Below are positions 46,806-56,198 of a stretch of 64,000 bases of DNA, one piece after another. Source of the stretch: Bacteroides ovatus (lineage in GTDB: Bacteria; Bacteroidota; Bacteroidia; Bacteroidales; Bacteroidaceae); NCBI RefSeq assembly GCF_001314995.1, contig NZ_CP012938.1:2542001-2606000 (forward strand), written 5' to 3'. The notes below the pieces were generated by a model. The model saw only the letters and a list, made by a program, of their open reading frames with translations. It made no database searches and was not told the origin of the DNA. The first letter of the stretch is position 1. Each line of letters begins with the position of its first letter. Made by a program: the position numbers and the translations under genes.

Positions 46806-48767
46806 CTATTTCCACCATTTTATTTGCGGATCGCGCGTTTTTGCCCATTCTGCAAATTTAGGATATGTTTTATCAATGCGCTGATTCTCCTTTTTAAGAT
46901 CTAAATTCAAAATAGAAGCGTCCAAACGAGCATCTACATGAATTGCAAACGGAAAACCATCTTTGCAAATGAAATAGGTACCATCTACATCACCACGAGA
47001 AATATCAGCTCCGGAAGGGAAACGATTATTCGCACCAGTCGTCGGCTTATGATCTGTCAGATGGACTTCTGTGGCAGAGTTGAATACTTTTATAAAAGGA
47101 TTATAAGGAGCTACCACCACTGATTTATCAAGAGTAGGATTATTAAATTGTATGGATACCGTATATGTCTTCTCTTGAATATTCTGATTAATCATATCCT
47201 CCGCATTCACATTGGATACTCCCAATTCAGCTTTAGCATCCTTGAATAATGTTATCACATTACCTGAATAGGAAGAAGCTTCACTACCATTAACCGTTAC
47301 TTTAGAAGCTTTACTCAAATCGAAAGGAACTTCATAAGCAAACGAGTTCTTATAATTAGCTCCCGTCCAAGCCAAGGTGAACTTATCAATAATATTAAGA
47401 ACCTTATTATCTATATTATAATCAACGCTTGACTGATATTTCATGACTACATCATTCAAGTCATAATCTCCTTGTTCCGGCCAGTTATCTTCAAAGCCAA
47501 GCACTCCAGAATACATTTCTGTTCCTTGTCGATCACCCGGATTAGGAACATCCGGAACTTCAATAGCAGCAATAGGATTAGAAGAGATAACGAAAGCAAC
47601 ATCATTATAGTCATTTTCACCGTTTTTCCAGTCTTCCATAGTGATAACATTCACTCTATCACCTGCTTTATTTTTTGCTGCAAAAATTGCAGTGTGAGAA
47701 ATTTTGTCACTATTCAAAGATTTGGTTGAGTAGAACATATTCCCATTAGCCTTGGCATTTACCCAGCCATTATTCCATATCAAGAAACCAATCTTTGTAT
47801 TTGCCGGAATACGTTCCGGGTCCTTTTGAGGGAAATTACCAGTCTCATTTATATATTTTAAATTAACCGCAACCCCACTATAATAACCTAAACTATTTCC
47901 ATGTGCGTTAGGAAATATGACACATGCATGCTTTGTTGCCTTCCTTATTTTATCAATAGAAGCATCTTTCGGATAGCAATAATAAGCAAATACACTTTTC
48001 GCCCCTGTGTCTCCCCCAAAATAGTTAATAACGACATTTGCATCTTCTTTTATCAGAATATCAGCATTATCAGTAACTAAAGGTCCTACGTTATTCTTTC
48101 CTTCCGGAAAATATGTCGTTATATAACTCTTGAGAGTTGCATCCACGTTGATCTTCTTAGAAGCATCCAAATAGTCAGGCTTACCTGAATTTGCATTCCA
48201 AGTTCCTAATACGTTCGGGATTACATCTGTAATAAATTTCACCGCAGCCCTTGTTTGTGCACTTCTCGTTGATGAATCCACAGGAGTAACATCAAGAGCA
48301 TTCTCAAAGGTTATTTTTGCGCTGACATCCGAACCGACAACTTTAGTTTTATACAAAGTCGGCACACCAAAATCCGGAGAATAAATATAAACTTCTGAAA
48401 CTGCTGTCGGGAAAGAAGCCGGTTTGATATAACGTCCTTGTATATCTGTAAATCCGGTTGCAATGTGTGACACCCCTGCTTTCTTTATAATCTGACCGCC
48501 TTCTGCCACATAAGAAAGCGGATTTTCAGCATAAACTTCAAAATAAGCCCTAGGACATTCCTTTCCATAATCAATATTCAATTGAATATTTTTAGTAGTG
48601 GCAAAGTCGAAATAGTTATCTAAAGTAACTTCTTCTTTATCTCCTGAATTAGCAGGATCATATACATCTTTCTGTAAACAGCTTGAGAAAGCAACAGAAA
48701 CAACACTGATAACACATGCTAATTTAGCAATGTTAATCATTCTCTGGGGTAAGTTAAAACACATCAT
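46806..48767 (-). CDS. LruC domain-containing (DUF4842) surface lipoprotein
   Basis: This 653-aa protein has a lipoprotein signal (IAKLACVISVVSVAFSSC, Cys about residue 30). An N-terminal beta region of CARDB/carboxypeptidase-regulatory type follows (residues 45-150). The LruC/DUF4842 core is seen in VITMEDWKNGENDYNDVAFVISSNP (about 385-410) and GVLGFEDNWPEQGDYDLNDVVMKYQ (about 435-460). The Asp-rich NDYNDV and DYDLNDV repeats look like calcium-binding turns. The likely start is Met10 or Met1. It is monocistronic. LruC-type proteins are cell-surface lipoproteins of Bacteroidetes with unknown function. Confidence 0.85.
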   Translation of the reverse strand: MMCFNLPQRMINIAKLACVISVVSVAFSSCLQKDVYDPANSGDKEEVTLDNYFDFATTKNIQLNIDYGKECPRAYFEVYAENPLSYVAEGGQIIKKAGVSHIATGFTDIQGRYIKPASFPTAVSEVYIYSPDFGVPTLYKTKVVGSDVSAKITFENALDVTPVDSSTRSAQTRAAVKFITDVIPNVLGTWNANSGKPDYLDASKKINVDATLKSYITTYFPEGKNNVGPLVTDNADILIKEDANVVINYFGGDTGAKSVFAYYCYPKDASIDKIRKATKHACVIFPNAHGNSLGYYSGVAVNLKYINETGNFPQKDPERIPANTKIGFLIWNNGWVNAKANGNMFYSTKSLNSDKISHTAIFAAKNKAGDRVNVITMEDWKNGENDYNDVAFVISSNPIAAIEVPDVPNPGDRQGTEMYSGVLGFEDNWPEQGDYDLNDVVMKYQSSVDYNIDNKVLNIIDKFTLAWTGANYKNSFAYEVPFDLSKASKVTVNGSEASSYSGNVITLFKDAKAELGVSNVNAEDMINQNIQEKTYTVSIQFNNPTLDKSVVVAPYNPFIKVFNSATEVHLTDHKPTTGANNRFPSGADISRGDVDGTYFICKDGFPFAIHVDARLDASILNLDLKKENQRIDKTYPKFAEWAKTRDPQIKWWK

Positions 48768-48900
48768 ACTTCTCGTTCATTTTATTTGATAGTGCAAATA
48801 TAAACATAAACTTGCATATTTTAATCACATTATTGATATATTTTTCAAAAAAAAGTTTCTGCAAGCTTCACCTACCCATTTTTAAATATCTTATTAATAA

Positions 48901-48936
48901 AAAAGGAGAAAGCAAAAAGCCCTCTCCTTCTTTTAA
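48901..48936 (-). terminator. Terminator of the ilv operon
   Basis: On the minus strand AAGGAGA and TCTCCTT flank a loop containing GGGCTTTTTGC, followed by a T-run. It lies 22 bp after the ilvC stop. Confidence 0.75.
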
Positions 48937-48957
48937 AACTTGTATAATCTGGTCTAA

Positions 48958-50001
48958 TTAATTATTCTCCGGACGAAGTTTACGAACAGTTACAGCAGTC
49001 TGCCACATTTCGCTTTCGCGTAATTGACGGAGCTCCTCGTTTAACTTTTCACGATAATCAGGTTGTGAATTACTGTCGATAGAAATCTGTGCTTCGTTAC
49101 CAGTCTTCACACTGTTATACAACTTTTCAACTACCGGTTTGATAGCATCGTGGAATGGGCCCATCCAATCGAGAGCACCACGTTGAGCAGTAGTAGAGCA
49201 GTTAGCGTACATCCAGTCCATACCGTTCTTTGCGAACAACGGCATCAATGACTGTGTCAGTTCTTCCACTGTTTCATTGAATGCTTCAGAAGGACTATGA
49301 CCGTTTTCACGCAATACTTCGTACTGTGCCAGCAACAAACCTTGGATAGCCCCCATCAATGAACCACGTTCACCTGTCAGGTCAGAAGTAGCCTCACGTT
49401 GGAAAGTTGTTTCGAACAGATAACCGGAACCGATACCAATACCCAGTGCGATGGTTCTTTCGTAAGCCTTGCCTGTAGCATCCTGATAGATAGCATAAGA
49501 AGAGTTCAAGCCGCGTCCTTCGAGGAACATAGTACGCAAAGATGTACCCGAACCTTTAGGAGCAACCATGATAACGTCGATATCAGCAGGAGGAACTACA
49601 CCTGTACGGTCGTTCCAAGTGATAGCAAAACCGTGTGAGAAATAAAGAGCTTTTCCAGCAGTCAGGTAAGGCTTGATAGTAGGCCATACTGACATTACTG
49701 CTGCGTCAGACAACAGACACATTACAATAGTACCTCTCTCACAAGCTTCTTCGATACCGAACAAAGTTTCACCCGGAACCCATCCGTCTGCTACTGCCTT
49801 ATCGTATGTTTTTCCTTCACGTTGACCAACGATTACATTGAAACCGTTATCACGCAAGTTCAGTGCCTGTCCAGGACCCTGTACGCCATAACCGATTACA
49901 GCGATTGTTTCATTTTTCAATACTTCACGAGCTTTTTCCAATGGAAATTCGTCACGGATTACTACAGTTTCAGTAGTACCTCCAAAATTCAACTGTGCCA
50001 T
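48958..50001 (-). CDS. ilvC: Ketol-acid reductoisomerase
   Basis: This 347-aa enzyme converts acetolactate or acetohydroxybutyrate to the dihydroxy acids of valine and isoleucine synthesis with NADPH and magnesium. Signatures are AVIGYGVQGPGQALNLRDNGFNVIVGQREG (about 33-62, nucleotide binding), VMVAPKGSGTSLRTMFLEGRGL (about 140-160), TTFQREATSDLTGERGSLMGAIQGLLLAQYEVL (metal-binding Asp and Glu) and the C-terminal knotted domain. ATG 50001 is chosen; the longer frame to 50076 overlaps the thioesterase gene. It is the last gene of the ilv operon, 67 bp after the thioesterase. Confidence 0.95.
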   Translation of the reverse strand: MAQLNFGGTTETVVIRDEFPLEKAREVLKNETIAVIGYGVQGPGQALNLRDNGFNVIVGQREGKTYDKAVADGWVPGETLFGIEEACERGTIVMCLLSDAAVMSVWPTIKPYLTAGKALYFSHGFAITWNDRTGVVPPADIDVIMVAPKGSGTSLRTMFLEGRGLNSSYAIYQDATGKAYERTIALGIGIGSGYLFETTFQREATSDLTGERGSLMGAIQGLLLAQYEVLRENGHSPSEAFNETVEELTQSLMPLFAKNGMDWMYANCSTTAQRGALDWMGPFHDAIKPVVEKLYNSVKTGNEAQISIDSNSQPDYREKLNEELRQLRESEMWQTAVTVRKLRPENN

Positions 50002-50068
50002 TTTCTTTTTGTTTTTAGTTTTTGATGACTTACGCCATCTGTTATTAATTGATTTTATATTCTCACAT

Positions 50069-50812
50069 TTATTCAAATATCACTTTCGAGCGGCAAACAA
50101 CTTCGTTGCCATTCTTCTTCACTTCTACGTGAAACTCGTTTGCATTCACTTCATCGCAGAAGAAAGAGAGTTCATCACCAAAATAGCTTTCCGCCACATA
50201 CGCCATTTCAAAACGACGGATACGTTTGGTCTTATACAATTCAATCGGGAACAAATCAAGGATATGTTCGATGTAACGGATGCTGTTTACATGACCATTG
50301 ATATCTATATCACTGTACTTTGCCGTCAGGGTAGCTATCGACTGATCGCTTGTCACTTTGATACGTGAAGGCTTTTCAATCGGACAAGGCTCATCACAGA
50401 CATAGTTTACGATACTTCCCCCATGCAAAGTCAACAAGTCGGCAGGCTTGCGGGTATTAAGATTAATCATTGCCCATACGGAACGTGCGTAGCCAATCTT
50501 CTTCCCATCCTTATCAATAATAGCAAAATTACGGTCCGTAAACAAACGGTAGACATTTTCCACCCACGTCTGAACCGAGAAATTCTCATACTGATAAGGC
50601 ATTTCATCCAACTCAATAGCCAGACGTGAAAGCACCCATGTATAATTGTCCTCATTCAGCGTTGCAATACCAAAACCACGGTCATTGGCGTGAAAACCTG
50701 CACAATTCAGTAGATGATTTCCCAGTACCCCCATAGTCAGACGTCCGTTGAAGTCAACATGGAACGGTTCTGCCACAAACTGATAAGTCCCTATTCTATT
50801 TTCTTCACTCAT
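50069..50812 (-). CDS. Acyl-ACP thioesterase (FatA/FatB-like)
   Basis: This 247-aa double-hotdog thioesterase contains VDFNGRLTMGVLGNHLLNCAGFHANDRGFG (first hotdog, about 18-48), WVLSRLAIELDEMPYQYENFSVQTWVENVYRLFTDRNF (about 54-90) and YSDIDINGHVNSIRYIEHILDLFP (about 168-190). The NxH pair of the catalytic site is in NGHVN. It hydrolyses acyl-ACP to free fatty acid in the cytoplasm. It is embedded in the ilv operon, 5 bp after ilvN and 67 bp before ilvC, which hints at branched acyl chains derived from valine, leucine or isoleucine precursors (inference). Confidence 0.9.
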   Translation of the reverse strand: MSEENRIGTYQFVAEPFHVDFNGRLTMGVLGNHLLNCAGFHANDRGFGIATLNEDNYTWVLSRLAIELDEMPYQYENFSVQTWVENVYRLFTDRNFAIIDKDGKKIGYARSVWAMINLNTRKPADLLTLHGGSIVNYVCDEPCPIEKPSRIKVTSDQSIATLTAKYSDIDINGHVNSIRYIEHILDLFPIELYKTKRIRRFEMAYVAESYFGDELSFFCDEVNANEFHVEVKKNGNEVVCRSKVIFE

Positions 50813-50817
50813 TATTC

Positions 50818-51375
50818 TTATTGGTTTTTACTTTGGTTATACATAGCTTCCCGTCCATCGAGAAACTCATTCACCCGTTCAAAACAGCTGGTAGTAATCG
50901 CTACACGTCCTGAACGAACAAACTGCAAAACACAATTCAAAGCCTTCAGTTCACCATAGAGCGAAGTTATATCTTCGCTCATTCCATTTTTCTCGACAAT
51001 AGAAAATACCGGATTGACTTCCACTATACGTGCATTGTATCTACGAATCAGCTTGGATGCTTCCGGATTCTCCTGAAAAGCAGGAGTAGACACCTTATAT
51101 AATGCAATCTCGTGGAAATAAATCTCATCCTCTGTGAAATAATGTGCCTGAATCACGTCGATCTTCTTTTCGATCTGTTTCACTACCTTCTCAATGATGT
51201 CCTTATCAGTCCAGGCTGTTATTGTATACTTATGTACACCTTTAATAGAAGAAGCAGATACATTCAGACTCTCAATATTTATTTGCCGACGGGTAAATAC
51301 AGCAGTTACCTGATTCAGCAATCCAGCTATATTCTCCGAATGAACAATGATTGTATATAACGTTTTATCACTCAT
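50818..51375 (-). CDS. ilvN: Acetolactate synthase small (regulatory) subunit
   Basis: This 185-aa protein has an N-terminal ACT domain (LYTIIVHSENIAGLLNQVTAVFTRRQINIESLNVS, about 5-38) that in this family binds valine for feedback control, and a C-terminal AlsS-small domain (about 90-170). It partners the catalytic subunit encoded 50 bp upstream. It is followed 5 bp later by the thioesterase gene. Length is typical for the ilvH/ilvN family. Confidence 0.93.
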   Translation of the reverse strand: MSDKTLYTIIVHSENIAGLLNQVTAVFTRRQINIESLNVSASSIKGVHKYTITAWTDKDIIEKVVKQIEKKIDVIQAHYFTEDEIYFHEIALYKVSTPAFQENPEASKLIRRYNARIVEVNPVFSIVEKNGMSEDITSLYGELKALNCVLQFVRSGRVAITTSCFERVNEFLDGREAMYNQSKNQ

Positions 51376-51425
51376 AACTCCAATTTTTTAAATGCGAACT
51401 CTCAACTCTCCATTCTCAACTTCTC

Positions 51426-53120
51426 CTAGCACTCCAGCAACATCTGGTTTACCGACCCCCCCGGAGGAGTCATCGGCAAAACATTGCCTTCTTCCACCAC
51501 GCAAGCTTCGAGCAGGAACGGACCATCCGTTGCCAGCATTTCAGCAATAGCTTCCTTCAGTTCTTCACGAGTGAAAACACGCTTGGAAGGAATATCATAA
51601 GCCGAGGCCACTTTCATATAATCCGGATTCAACATCGGGGTAAACGAATAGCGACGGTTGAAAAACATAGCTTGCCACTGACGTACGTTTCCGAGATAAT
51701 TATTGTTCAGGCAGATAATCTTCACCGGAGCCTTCTGCTCCATAATCGTACCCAGTTCCTGAATATTCATTTGCAGTCCGCCATCTCCCATAAATACGCA
51801 TACGGTACGTTCCGGTGCTCCGAAAGTTGCCCCAATAGCTGCGGGAAGCCCGAAGCCCATTGTTCCAAGTCCTCCAGAAGTAATGATACTGCGTTCTTTC
51901 GTATATTTAAAGTAGCGTGCAGATATCATCTGATTTTGACCTACATCTGTTACCAAAACAGCTTCATGGTGAGTAGCATCACTAACCGCACGTACCACTT
52001 CCCCCATACTCAACGAGTTTGTGGCAGGATGAAGTTCAGGACGGATTACTTTTTCCTCCTCTACTTTCTCATATTCTTTGAAGCTATCAATCCATTCGGT
52101 ATGAGTGTTCTTTTTCAGGAGTTTCGTCACAGAAGCCAGTGTTTCCTTGCAATCTCCCAATACAGCTACATCTACCTTTACATTCTTATTAACTTCCGCA
52201 GGATCGATATCAAAATGAATCACTTTTGCCTGTTTGGCATAAGTAGCCAAATTACCGGTCACACGGTCGTCAAAACGCATACCGACAGCAATCAGCACAT
52301 CACATTTATTGGTATTGATATTCGGTCCCAGATTGCCGTGCATACCCAACATACCTTTATTCAACGGATGTTCTGTCGGCAAAGCCGAAAGCCCGAGCAG
52401 CGTACAACCCGCAGGCATATCCGCTTTTTCGATAAACTCGCGCAATTCGCTCTGTGCATTTCCCAGTTCAACACCTTGTCCAACCAATACAAGCGGACGT
52501 TCAGCGTTATTAATCAGTTCGGCAGCAGCCTGTACAGTCTCCTCGTCCGTATCGGGAACAGGAACATAACTACGGATAAAATCGACTTTCGTCGGTTCGT
52601 ATTTCGTTTTCTCTACTTGCGCATTTTTGGCAAAGTCCAGTACCACCGGCCCCGGACGACCACTACGAGCAATGTAAAACGCACGTGCTACCGCCCAGGC
52701 TACATCTTCCGCACGGCGAATCTGATAACTCCATTTAGTGATTGGCTGGGTGATACCTACCAAGTCAACTTCCTGAAAAGCATCCGTCCCAAGAAAGCCT
52801 GTTCCTACCTGTCCGGCAATCACCACGATAGGCGTACTATCGATCATCGCATCTGCAATGCCTGTTACCGTATTGGTTGCTCCGGGACCGCTCGTCACCA
52901 GGCAAACACCTACATCACCCGATACACGGGCATAACCCTGTGCGGCATGGGCAGCTCCCTGTTCGTGACGAACCAAGATATGGTTCAATATATTTTGATG
53001 ATCGTACAAGGCATCGAATACCGGCATAATAGAACCACCGGGGTAACCAAAGATGGTAGTCACTCCCTGATGTTCCAAGGAGCGCATCAAAGCCTCTGCA
53101 CCTGTTATTAAATCTTTCAT
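51426..53120 (-). CDS. ilvB: Acetolactate synthase large (catalytic) subunit
   Basis: This 564-aa ThDP-dependent enzyme joins pyruvate to pyruvate or 2-oxobutyrate. The catalytic Glu is residue 53 in LVRHEQGAAHAAQGYAR. GVCLVTSGPGATNTVTGIADAMIDSTPIVVIAGQV is the family signature (about 70-105), the FAD domain is central (about 190-340), and VCVFMGDGGLQMNIQELGTIMEQKAPVKIICLNN (about 430-465) is the ThDP motif GDG-NN. ATG 53120 is chosen; the longer frame to 53192 runs into the repeat-rich spacer after ilvD. The 124-bp gap to ilvD holds repeats and a small hairpin. Confidence 0.95.
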   Translation of the reverse strand: MKDLITGAEALMRSLEHQGVTTIFGYPGGSIMPVFDALYDHQNILNHILVRHEQGAAHAAQGYARVSGDVGVCLVTSGPGATNTVTGIADAMIDSTPIVVIAGQVGTGFLGTDAFQEVDLVGITQPITKWSYQIRRAEDVAWAVARAFYIARSGRPGPVVLDFAKNAQVEKTKYEPTKVDFIRSYVPVPDTDEETVQAAAELINNAERPLVLVGQGVELGNAQSELREFIEKADMPAGCTLLGLSALPTEHPLNKGMLGMHGNLGPNINTNKCDVLIAVGMRFDDRVTGNLATYAKQAKVIHFDIDPAEVNKNVKVDVAVLGDCKETLASVTKLLKKNTHTEWIDSFKEYEKVEEEKVIRPELHPATNSLSMGEVVRAVSDATHHEAVLVTDVGQNQMISARYFKYTKERSIITSGGLGTMGFGLPAAIGATFGAPERTVCVFMGDGGLQMNIQELGTIMEQKAPVKIICLNNNYLGNVRQWQAMFFNRRYSFTPMLNPDYMKVASAYDIPSKRVFTREELKEAIAEMLATDGPFLLEACVVEEGNVLPMTPPGGSVNQMLLEC

Positions 53121-53244
53121 ATTAGTTGATAGTTGATAAATGATAAATGATAGTTGAGAAATGACAGTTGAAAATGAATGGTTTACAATCATTGCGCTAA
53201 GTGCTGCGCAGCTAACTATTACCTATCAACTATCACCAACTATA
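53121..53244 (-). repeat. Repeat-rich ilvD-ilvB spacer
   Basis: The 124-bp spacer has direct repeats of TTGATAGTTGATAAATGAT type near ilvB and inverted counterparts (CTATCAACTATCACCAACT) near ilvD, plus a central hairpin TGCGC/GCGCA (53193-53210). Such structure may adjust mRNA processing between ilvD and ilvB. Confidence 0.55.
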
Positions 53245-55044
53245 TTATATAATTCTCACTGCTCCCTTATCGGCAGAGCTTACCATGCTGGCATACGCCT
53301 TCAGGCTCTTCGGTACATAACGGTCACGAGTGACAGGAGTCATCGGACGGGCCGCCAGTTCTTCATCCGTCAGTCGCACGTTAATCTTCCGGGCCGGAAT
53401 ATCGATTTCGATAATGTCTCCGTCTACAATTTTTCCGATATTGCCTCCAGCTGCCGCTTCAGGAGAAATATGTCCGATACTCAATCCGGAAGTTCCACCG
53501 CTGAAACGTCCGTCGGTAATCAAAGCACATTCTTTTCCGAGATGACGGGATTTTATATAAGAGGTAGGATAAAGCATTTCCTGCATACCGGGACCACCCT
53601 TCGGACCTTCGTGCGTGATGACGACGACGTCTCCACTGACGACTCGACCTCCGAGGATGCCTTCACAGGCTGCTTCTTGCGAATCAAATACTTTGGCAGG
53701 TCCGGTAAACTTCCAGATACTTTCGTCTACACCTGCTGTTTTTACTACACAACCGTCTTGAGCAATATTGCCTTTCAATACGGCCAGTCCGCCGTCTTTA
53801 CTGTAAGCATGTTCCAAGTCACGGATACATCCGTTTGCACGGTCCTTATCCAGTTCCTTATAGTACATACCTTGTGAACCAAGTACGAGATTGAATTTAT
53901 TTCCGGCTGCGCTCGAATATTTCTTAATTGCTTTTTCGCTCACATTCGGGCTGGTGATTGAATATTCATTAATAGCTTCTGCCAGTGACATTCCGTCTAC
54001 CCGGCGAACGGATGTATCTATCAAACCGCCCTTTGCCAGTTCGTCCATAATGGCAATGATACCACCGGCACGGTTTACATCCTGAATATGATATTTCTGT
54101 GTATTGGGAGCCACCTTGCAGAGGCAAGGAGCCTTGCGGGAAAGCATGTCGATATCATCCATCTTGAAGTCTACCTCTGCTTCGTGAGCAACAGCCAACA
54201 AGTGAAGAACCGTATTGGTAGATCCCCCCATTGCTATATCCAGCGTCATGGCGTTCAGGAAAGCCTGACGGGTAGCGATGCTACGGGGAAGTACACTTTC
54301 GTCTCCTTCTTCATAATATAATTTTGCATTTTTCACGATCAGTTCCGCAGCGTCTTTGAAAAGTTGCGTACGGTTTTCGTGTGTCGCTACAATGGTTCCG
54401 TTGCCGGGAAGAGCCAGTCCGATTGCTTCATTCAGGCAGTTCATCGAGTTGGCGGTAAACATACCGGAGCAGCATCCGCAAGTAGGACAAGCATTTTGCT
54501 CGATATTCGCTACTTCCTGATCGCTAACACTTTCGTCGGCCGATTTAATCATCGCATCGATCAAATCCAGGTGCTGGCCATTCCATTCTCCCGCTTCCAT
54601 CGGACCACCCGATACAAATACGGCAGGGATATTCAGACGCATAGCCGCCATCAACATTCCGGGAGTGATCTTATCGCAATTGCTGATGCATACCATTGCA
54701 TCTGCCTTGTGCGCATTGACCATATATTCTACGCTGTCTGCAATGATGTCACGTGAAGGAAGCGAATAAAGCATACCGTCATGTCCCATTGCTATACCGT
54801 CGTCGATAGCTATTGTATTGAATTCCGCAGCGAAGCATCCTAGCTTCTCAATCTCTGCCTTCACCAGCTGACCGATTTCATGTAGGTGTACATGCCCCGG
54901 GACAAACTGTGTGAACGAATTGACGATAGCGATAATGGGTTTACCCATCTGATTCTTCTTCATGCCGTTGGCTGCCCACAATGCACGGGCTCCCGCCATC
55001 CGACGGCCTTGTGTACTAAACGAACTGCGTAATTGCTTTTTCAT
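53245..55044 (-). CDS. ilvD: Dihydroxy-acid dehydratase
   Basis: This 599-aa Fe-S dehydratase forms the 2-oxo acids of valine and isoleucine synthesis. Cluster cysteines are in [13 protein letters not shown] (about 118-130) and [21 protein letters not shown] (about 185-205). Further signatures are [33 protein letters not shown] (about 510-530) and the C-terminal [23 protein letters not shown]. It is the first structural gene of the ilv operon and starts 10 bp after an attenuator terminator, so its expression should be set by leader-peptide translation. Confidence 0.95.
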   Translation of the reverse strand: MKKQLRSSFSTQGRRMAGARALWAANGMKKNQMGKPIIAIVNSFTQFVPGHVHLHEIGQLVKAEIEKLGCFAAEFNTIAIDDGIAMGHDGMLYSLPSRDIIADSVEYMVNAHKADAMVCISNCDKITPGMLMAAMRLNIPAVFVSGGPMEAGEWNGQHLDLIDAMIKSADESVSDQEVANIEQNACPTCGCCSGMFTANSMNCLNEAIGLALPGNGTIVATHENRTQLFKDAAELIVKNAKLYYEEGDESVLPRSIATRQAFLNAMTLDIAMGGSTNTVLHLLAVAHEAEVDFKMDDIDMLSRKAPCLCKVAPNTQKYHIQDVNRAGGIIAIMDELAKGGLIDTSVRRVDGMSLAEAINEYSITSPNVSEKAIKKYSSAAGNKFNLVLGSQGMYYKELDKDRANGCIRDLEHAYSKDGGLAVLKGNIAQDGCVVKTAGVDESIWKFTGPAKVFDSQEAACEGILGGRVVSGDVVVITHEGPKGGPGMQEMLYPTSYIKSRHLGKECALITDGRFSGGTSGLSIGHISPEAAAGGNIGKIVDGDIIEIDIPARKINVRLTDEELAARPMTPVTRDRYVPKSLKAYASMVSSADKGAVRII

Positions 55045-55054
55045 TTCAATCTAT

Positions 55055-55096
55055 CTTTTAATTAAAGAGCCTTCCTCACACAAGTGAGAAAGGCTC
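55055..55096 (-). terminator. ilv attenuator terminator
   Basis: On the minus strand GAGCCTTTCTCAC pairs with GTGAGGAAGGCTC across a TTGT loop, 13 bp with one U-G pair, followed by TTTAATTAAAA. Its 5' arm is exactly complementary over 10 nt to GTGAGAAAGG at the leader-peptide stop codon (55148-55139). Pairing with that segment would block the terminator. Confidence 0.88.
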
Positions 55097-55144
55097 TAAA
55101 TTCTATCTTTTATGGTACGAACACATACAACACAAAAACCTTTC

Positions 55145-55222
55145 TCACGCTCTTGATGGGACCACCACGACGCGAATAATATGCAGGACTGCTAGGTTAA
55201 TAGATGTATGTAACATATTCAT
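55145..55222 (-). CDS. ilv operon leader peptide (25 aa)
   Basis: ATG 55222 opens a 25-codon frame ending with TGA at 55145. It encodes 3 Leu, 3 Ile and 5 Val, including the runs HIIR and RVVVVP near the end: 11 of 25 codons are for the three products of the operon. Codons 16 and 15 before the stop are followed by the antiterminator segment that overlaps the stop codon. This is the design of enterobacterial ilv leader peptides. An alternative start is the ATG at 55216. It is too short for ordinary gene finders. Confidence 0.88.
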   Translation of the reverse strand: MNMLHTSINLAVLHIIRVVVVPSRA

Positions 55223-55248
55223 ATCTTCTTTTCTTTATTTTCGTGCTG

Positions 55249-55279
55249 CAAAGGTAAGGGCTTTTTTATTATATCCAAA
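55249..55279 (-). promoter_or_regulatory. Promoter of the ilv operon
   Basis: A -33 box TTTG (55279-55276) and a -7 box TACCTTTG (55256-55249) are separated by exactly 19 bp, the best match to the Bacteroides consensus in this window. Transcription should start near 55242, about 20 nt before the leader-peptide ATG. Confidence 0.8.
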
Positions 55280-55470
55280 CAAATCGAAGAAAAAAATCAC
55301 TTAAAAGCGAATAATTGTAAGAAAAGAGAGGTATTATTTCTCTATTTTATCACTTAAAGGTTGAATTTACAACTATTATCTAACTGCGCGCCTCACTTTC
55401 TTTTTCTGACAAAAGCACTTAATAATCTGAAATTTACCCTCCCTATACCGGAGTACAAGCAAATAATTCG

Positions 55471-55478
55471 TATCTTTG
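55471..55478 (+). promoter_or_regulatory. -7 promoter element of slyD
   Basis: TATCTTTG matches the consensus, 47 bp before the chosen ATG, and lies inside the longer open frame, arguing against its upstream start. The 55280-55470 stretch holds nothing else I can identify. Confidence 0.45.
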
Positions 55479-55525
55479 TAGACCCGTATTTACGGGAATT
55501 ATTAATCAGAAACAAAAAAGATCAG

Positions 55526-56104
55526 ATGGAAACAGTAGAAAACAAGTACATTACCGTTGCATACAAACTATATACAATGGAAGATGGTGAAAAAGAGTTG
55601 TTCGAAGAAGCAAAAGCAGAACATCCCTTTCAATTCATTTCAGGATTAGGAACAACACTCGAAGATTTCGAAAATCAGATAACTGCTCTTTCTAAAGGTG
55701 ATAAATTTGATTTTACCATTCCGGCAGATAAGGCTTACGGACAATATGACGAACAACACGTTATTGACCTCCCCAAAAATATTTTTGAAATAGATGGCAA
55801 GTTTGATAGCGAACGTATTAAAGAAGGTAACATCGTACCTTTGATGACTGGCGACGGTCAGCGCGTAAATGCCAGCGTAGTAGAAATCAAACCGGATGTT
55901 GTAGTAGTTGACCTCAATCACCCGTTGGCTGGTGCCGACCTGATTTTCGAAGGTGAAATACTGGAAAGCCGTCCTGCTACTAACGAAGAAATCCAGGAAT
56001 TGGTGAAAATGATGAGTGGCGAAGGTGGTTGCGGTTGCGGATGCGACAGCTGCGGTGATGGCTGTGGCGACGACTGCGGTTGCGAAGGCGGACACTGTCA
56101 TTAA
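55526..56104 (+). CDS. slyD: SlyD-like FKBP-type peptidyl-prolyl isomerase with metal-binding tail
   Basis: This 192-aa cytoplasmic isomerase has an FKBP domain split by an insert-in-flap region: VAYKLYTMEDGEKELFEEA (N-terminal), FQFISGLGTTLEDFENQITALSKGDKFDFTIPADKAYGQYDEQHVIDLPK (about 30-80) and LNHPLAGADLIFEGEILESR (about 130-150, the NHPLAGxxLxF signature). The last 30 residues form a Gly/Cys/His tail with eight Cys and two His, like the nickel-binding tail of SlyD. It helps proline isomerisation and may deliver nickel or other metals. ATG 55526 fits the family start. It is monocistronic with a terminator after it. Confidence 0.9.
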   Translation: METVENKYITVAYKLYTMEDGEKELFEEAKAEHPFQFISGLGTTLEDFENQITALSKGDKFDFTIPADKAYGQYDEQHVIDLPKNIFEIDGKFDSERIKEGNIVPLMTGDGQRVNASVVEIKPDVVVVDLNHPLAGADLIFEGEILESRPATNEEIQELVKMMSGEGGCGCGCDSCGDGCGDDCGCEGGHCH

Positions 56105-56120
56105 TTGAAGTATTAAGTAT

Positions 56121-56183
56121 AAAGTATTAAGTATTAATTCCGTGCGGATATAACCGGAGTTTTAATACTTAATACTTTTTTTA
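56121..56183 (+). terminator. Terminator of slyD built from TACTTAATACTT repeats
   Basis: AAAGTATTAAGTATTAA (56121-56137) and its exact complement (56162-56178) form a 17-bp AT-rich stem followed by TTTTTATG. Further direct copies of TACTTAATACTT run to 56243 before the convergent gene ends. Confidence 0.7.
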
Positions 56184-56198
56184 TGCCGTCATTCCGGC

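Noticed and set aside
51672..53111. A 479-codon + strand frame antisense to ilvB
   Set aside because: It is a long shadow frame of a strongly coding gene, with Cys/Arg/Ser-rich unlikely composition and no motif.
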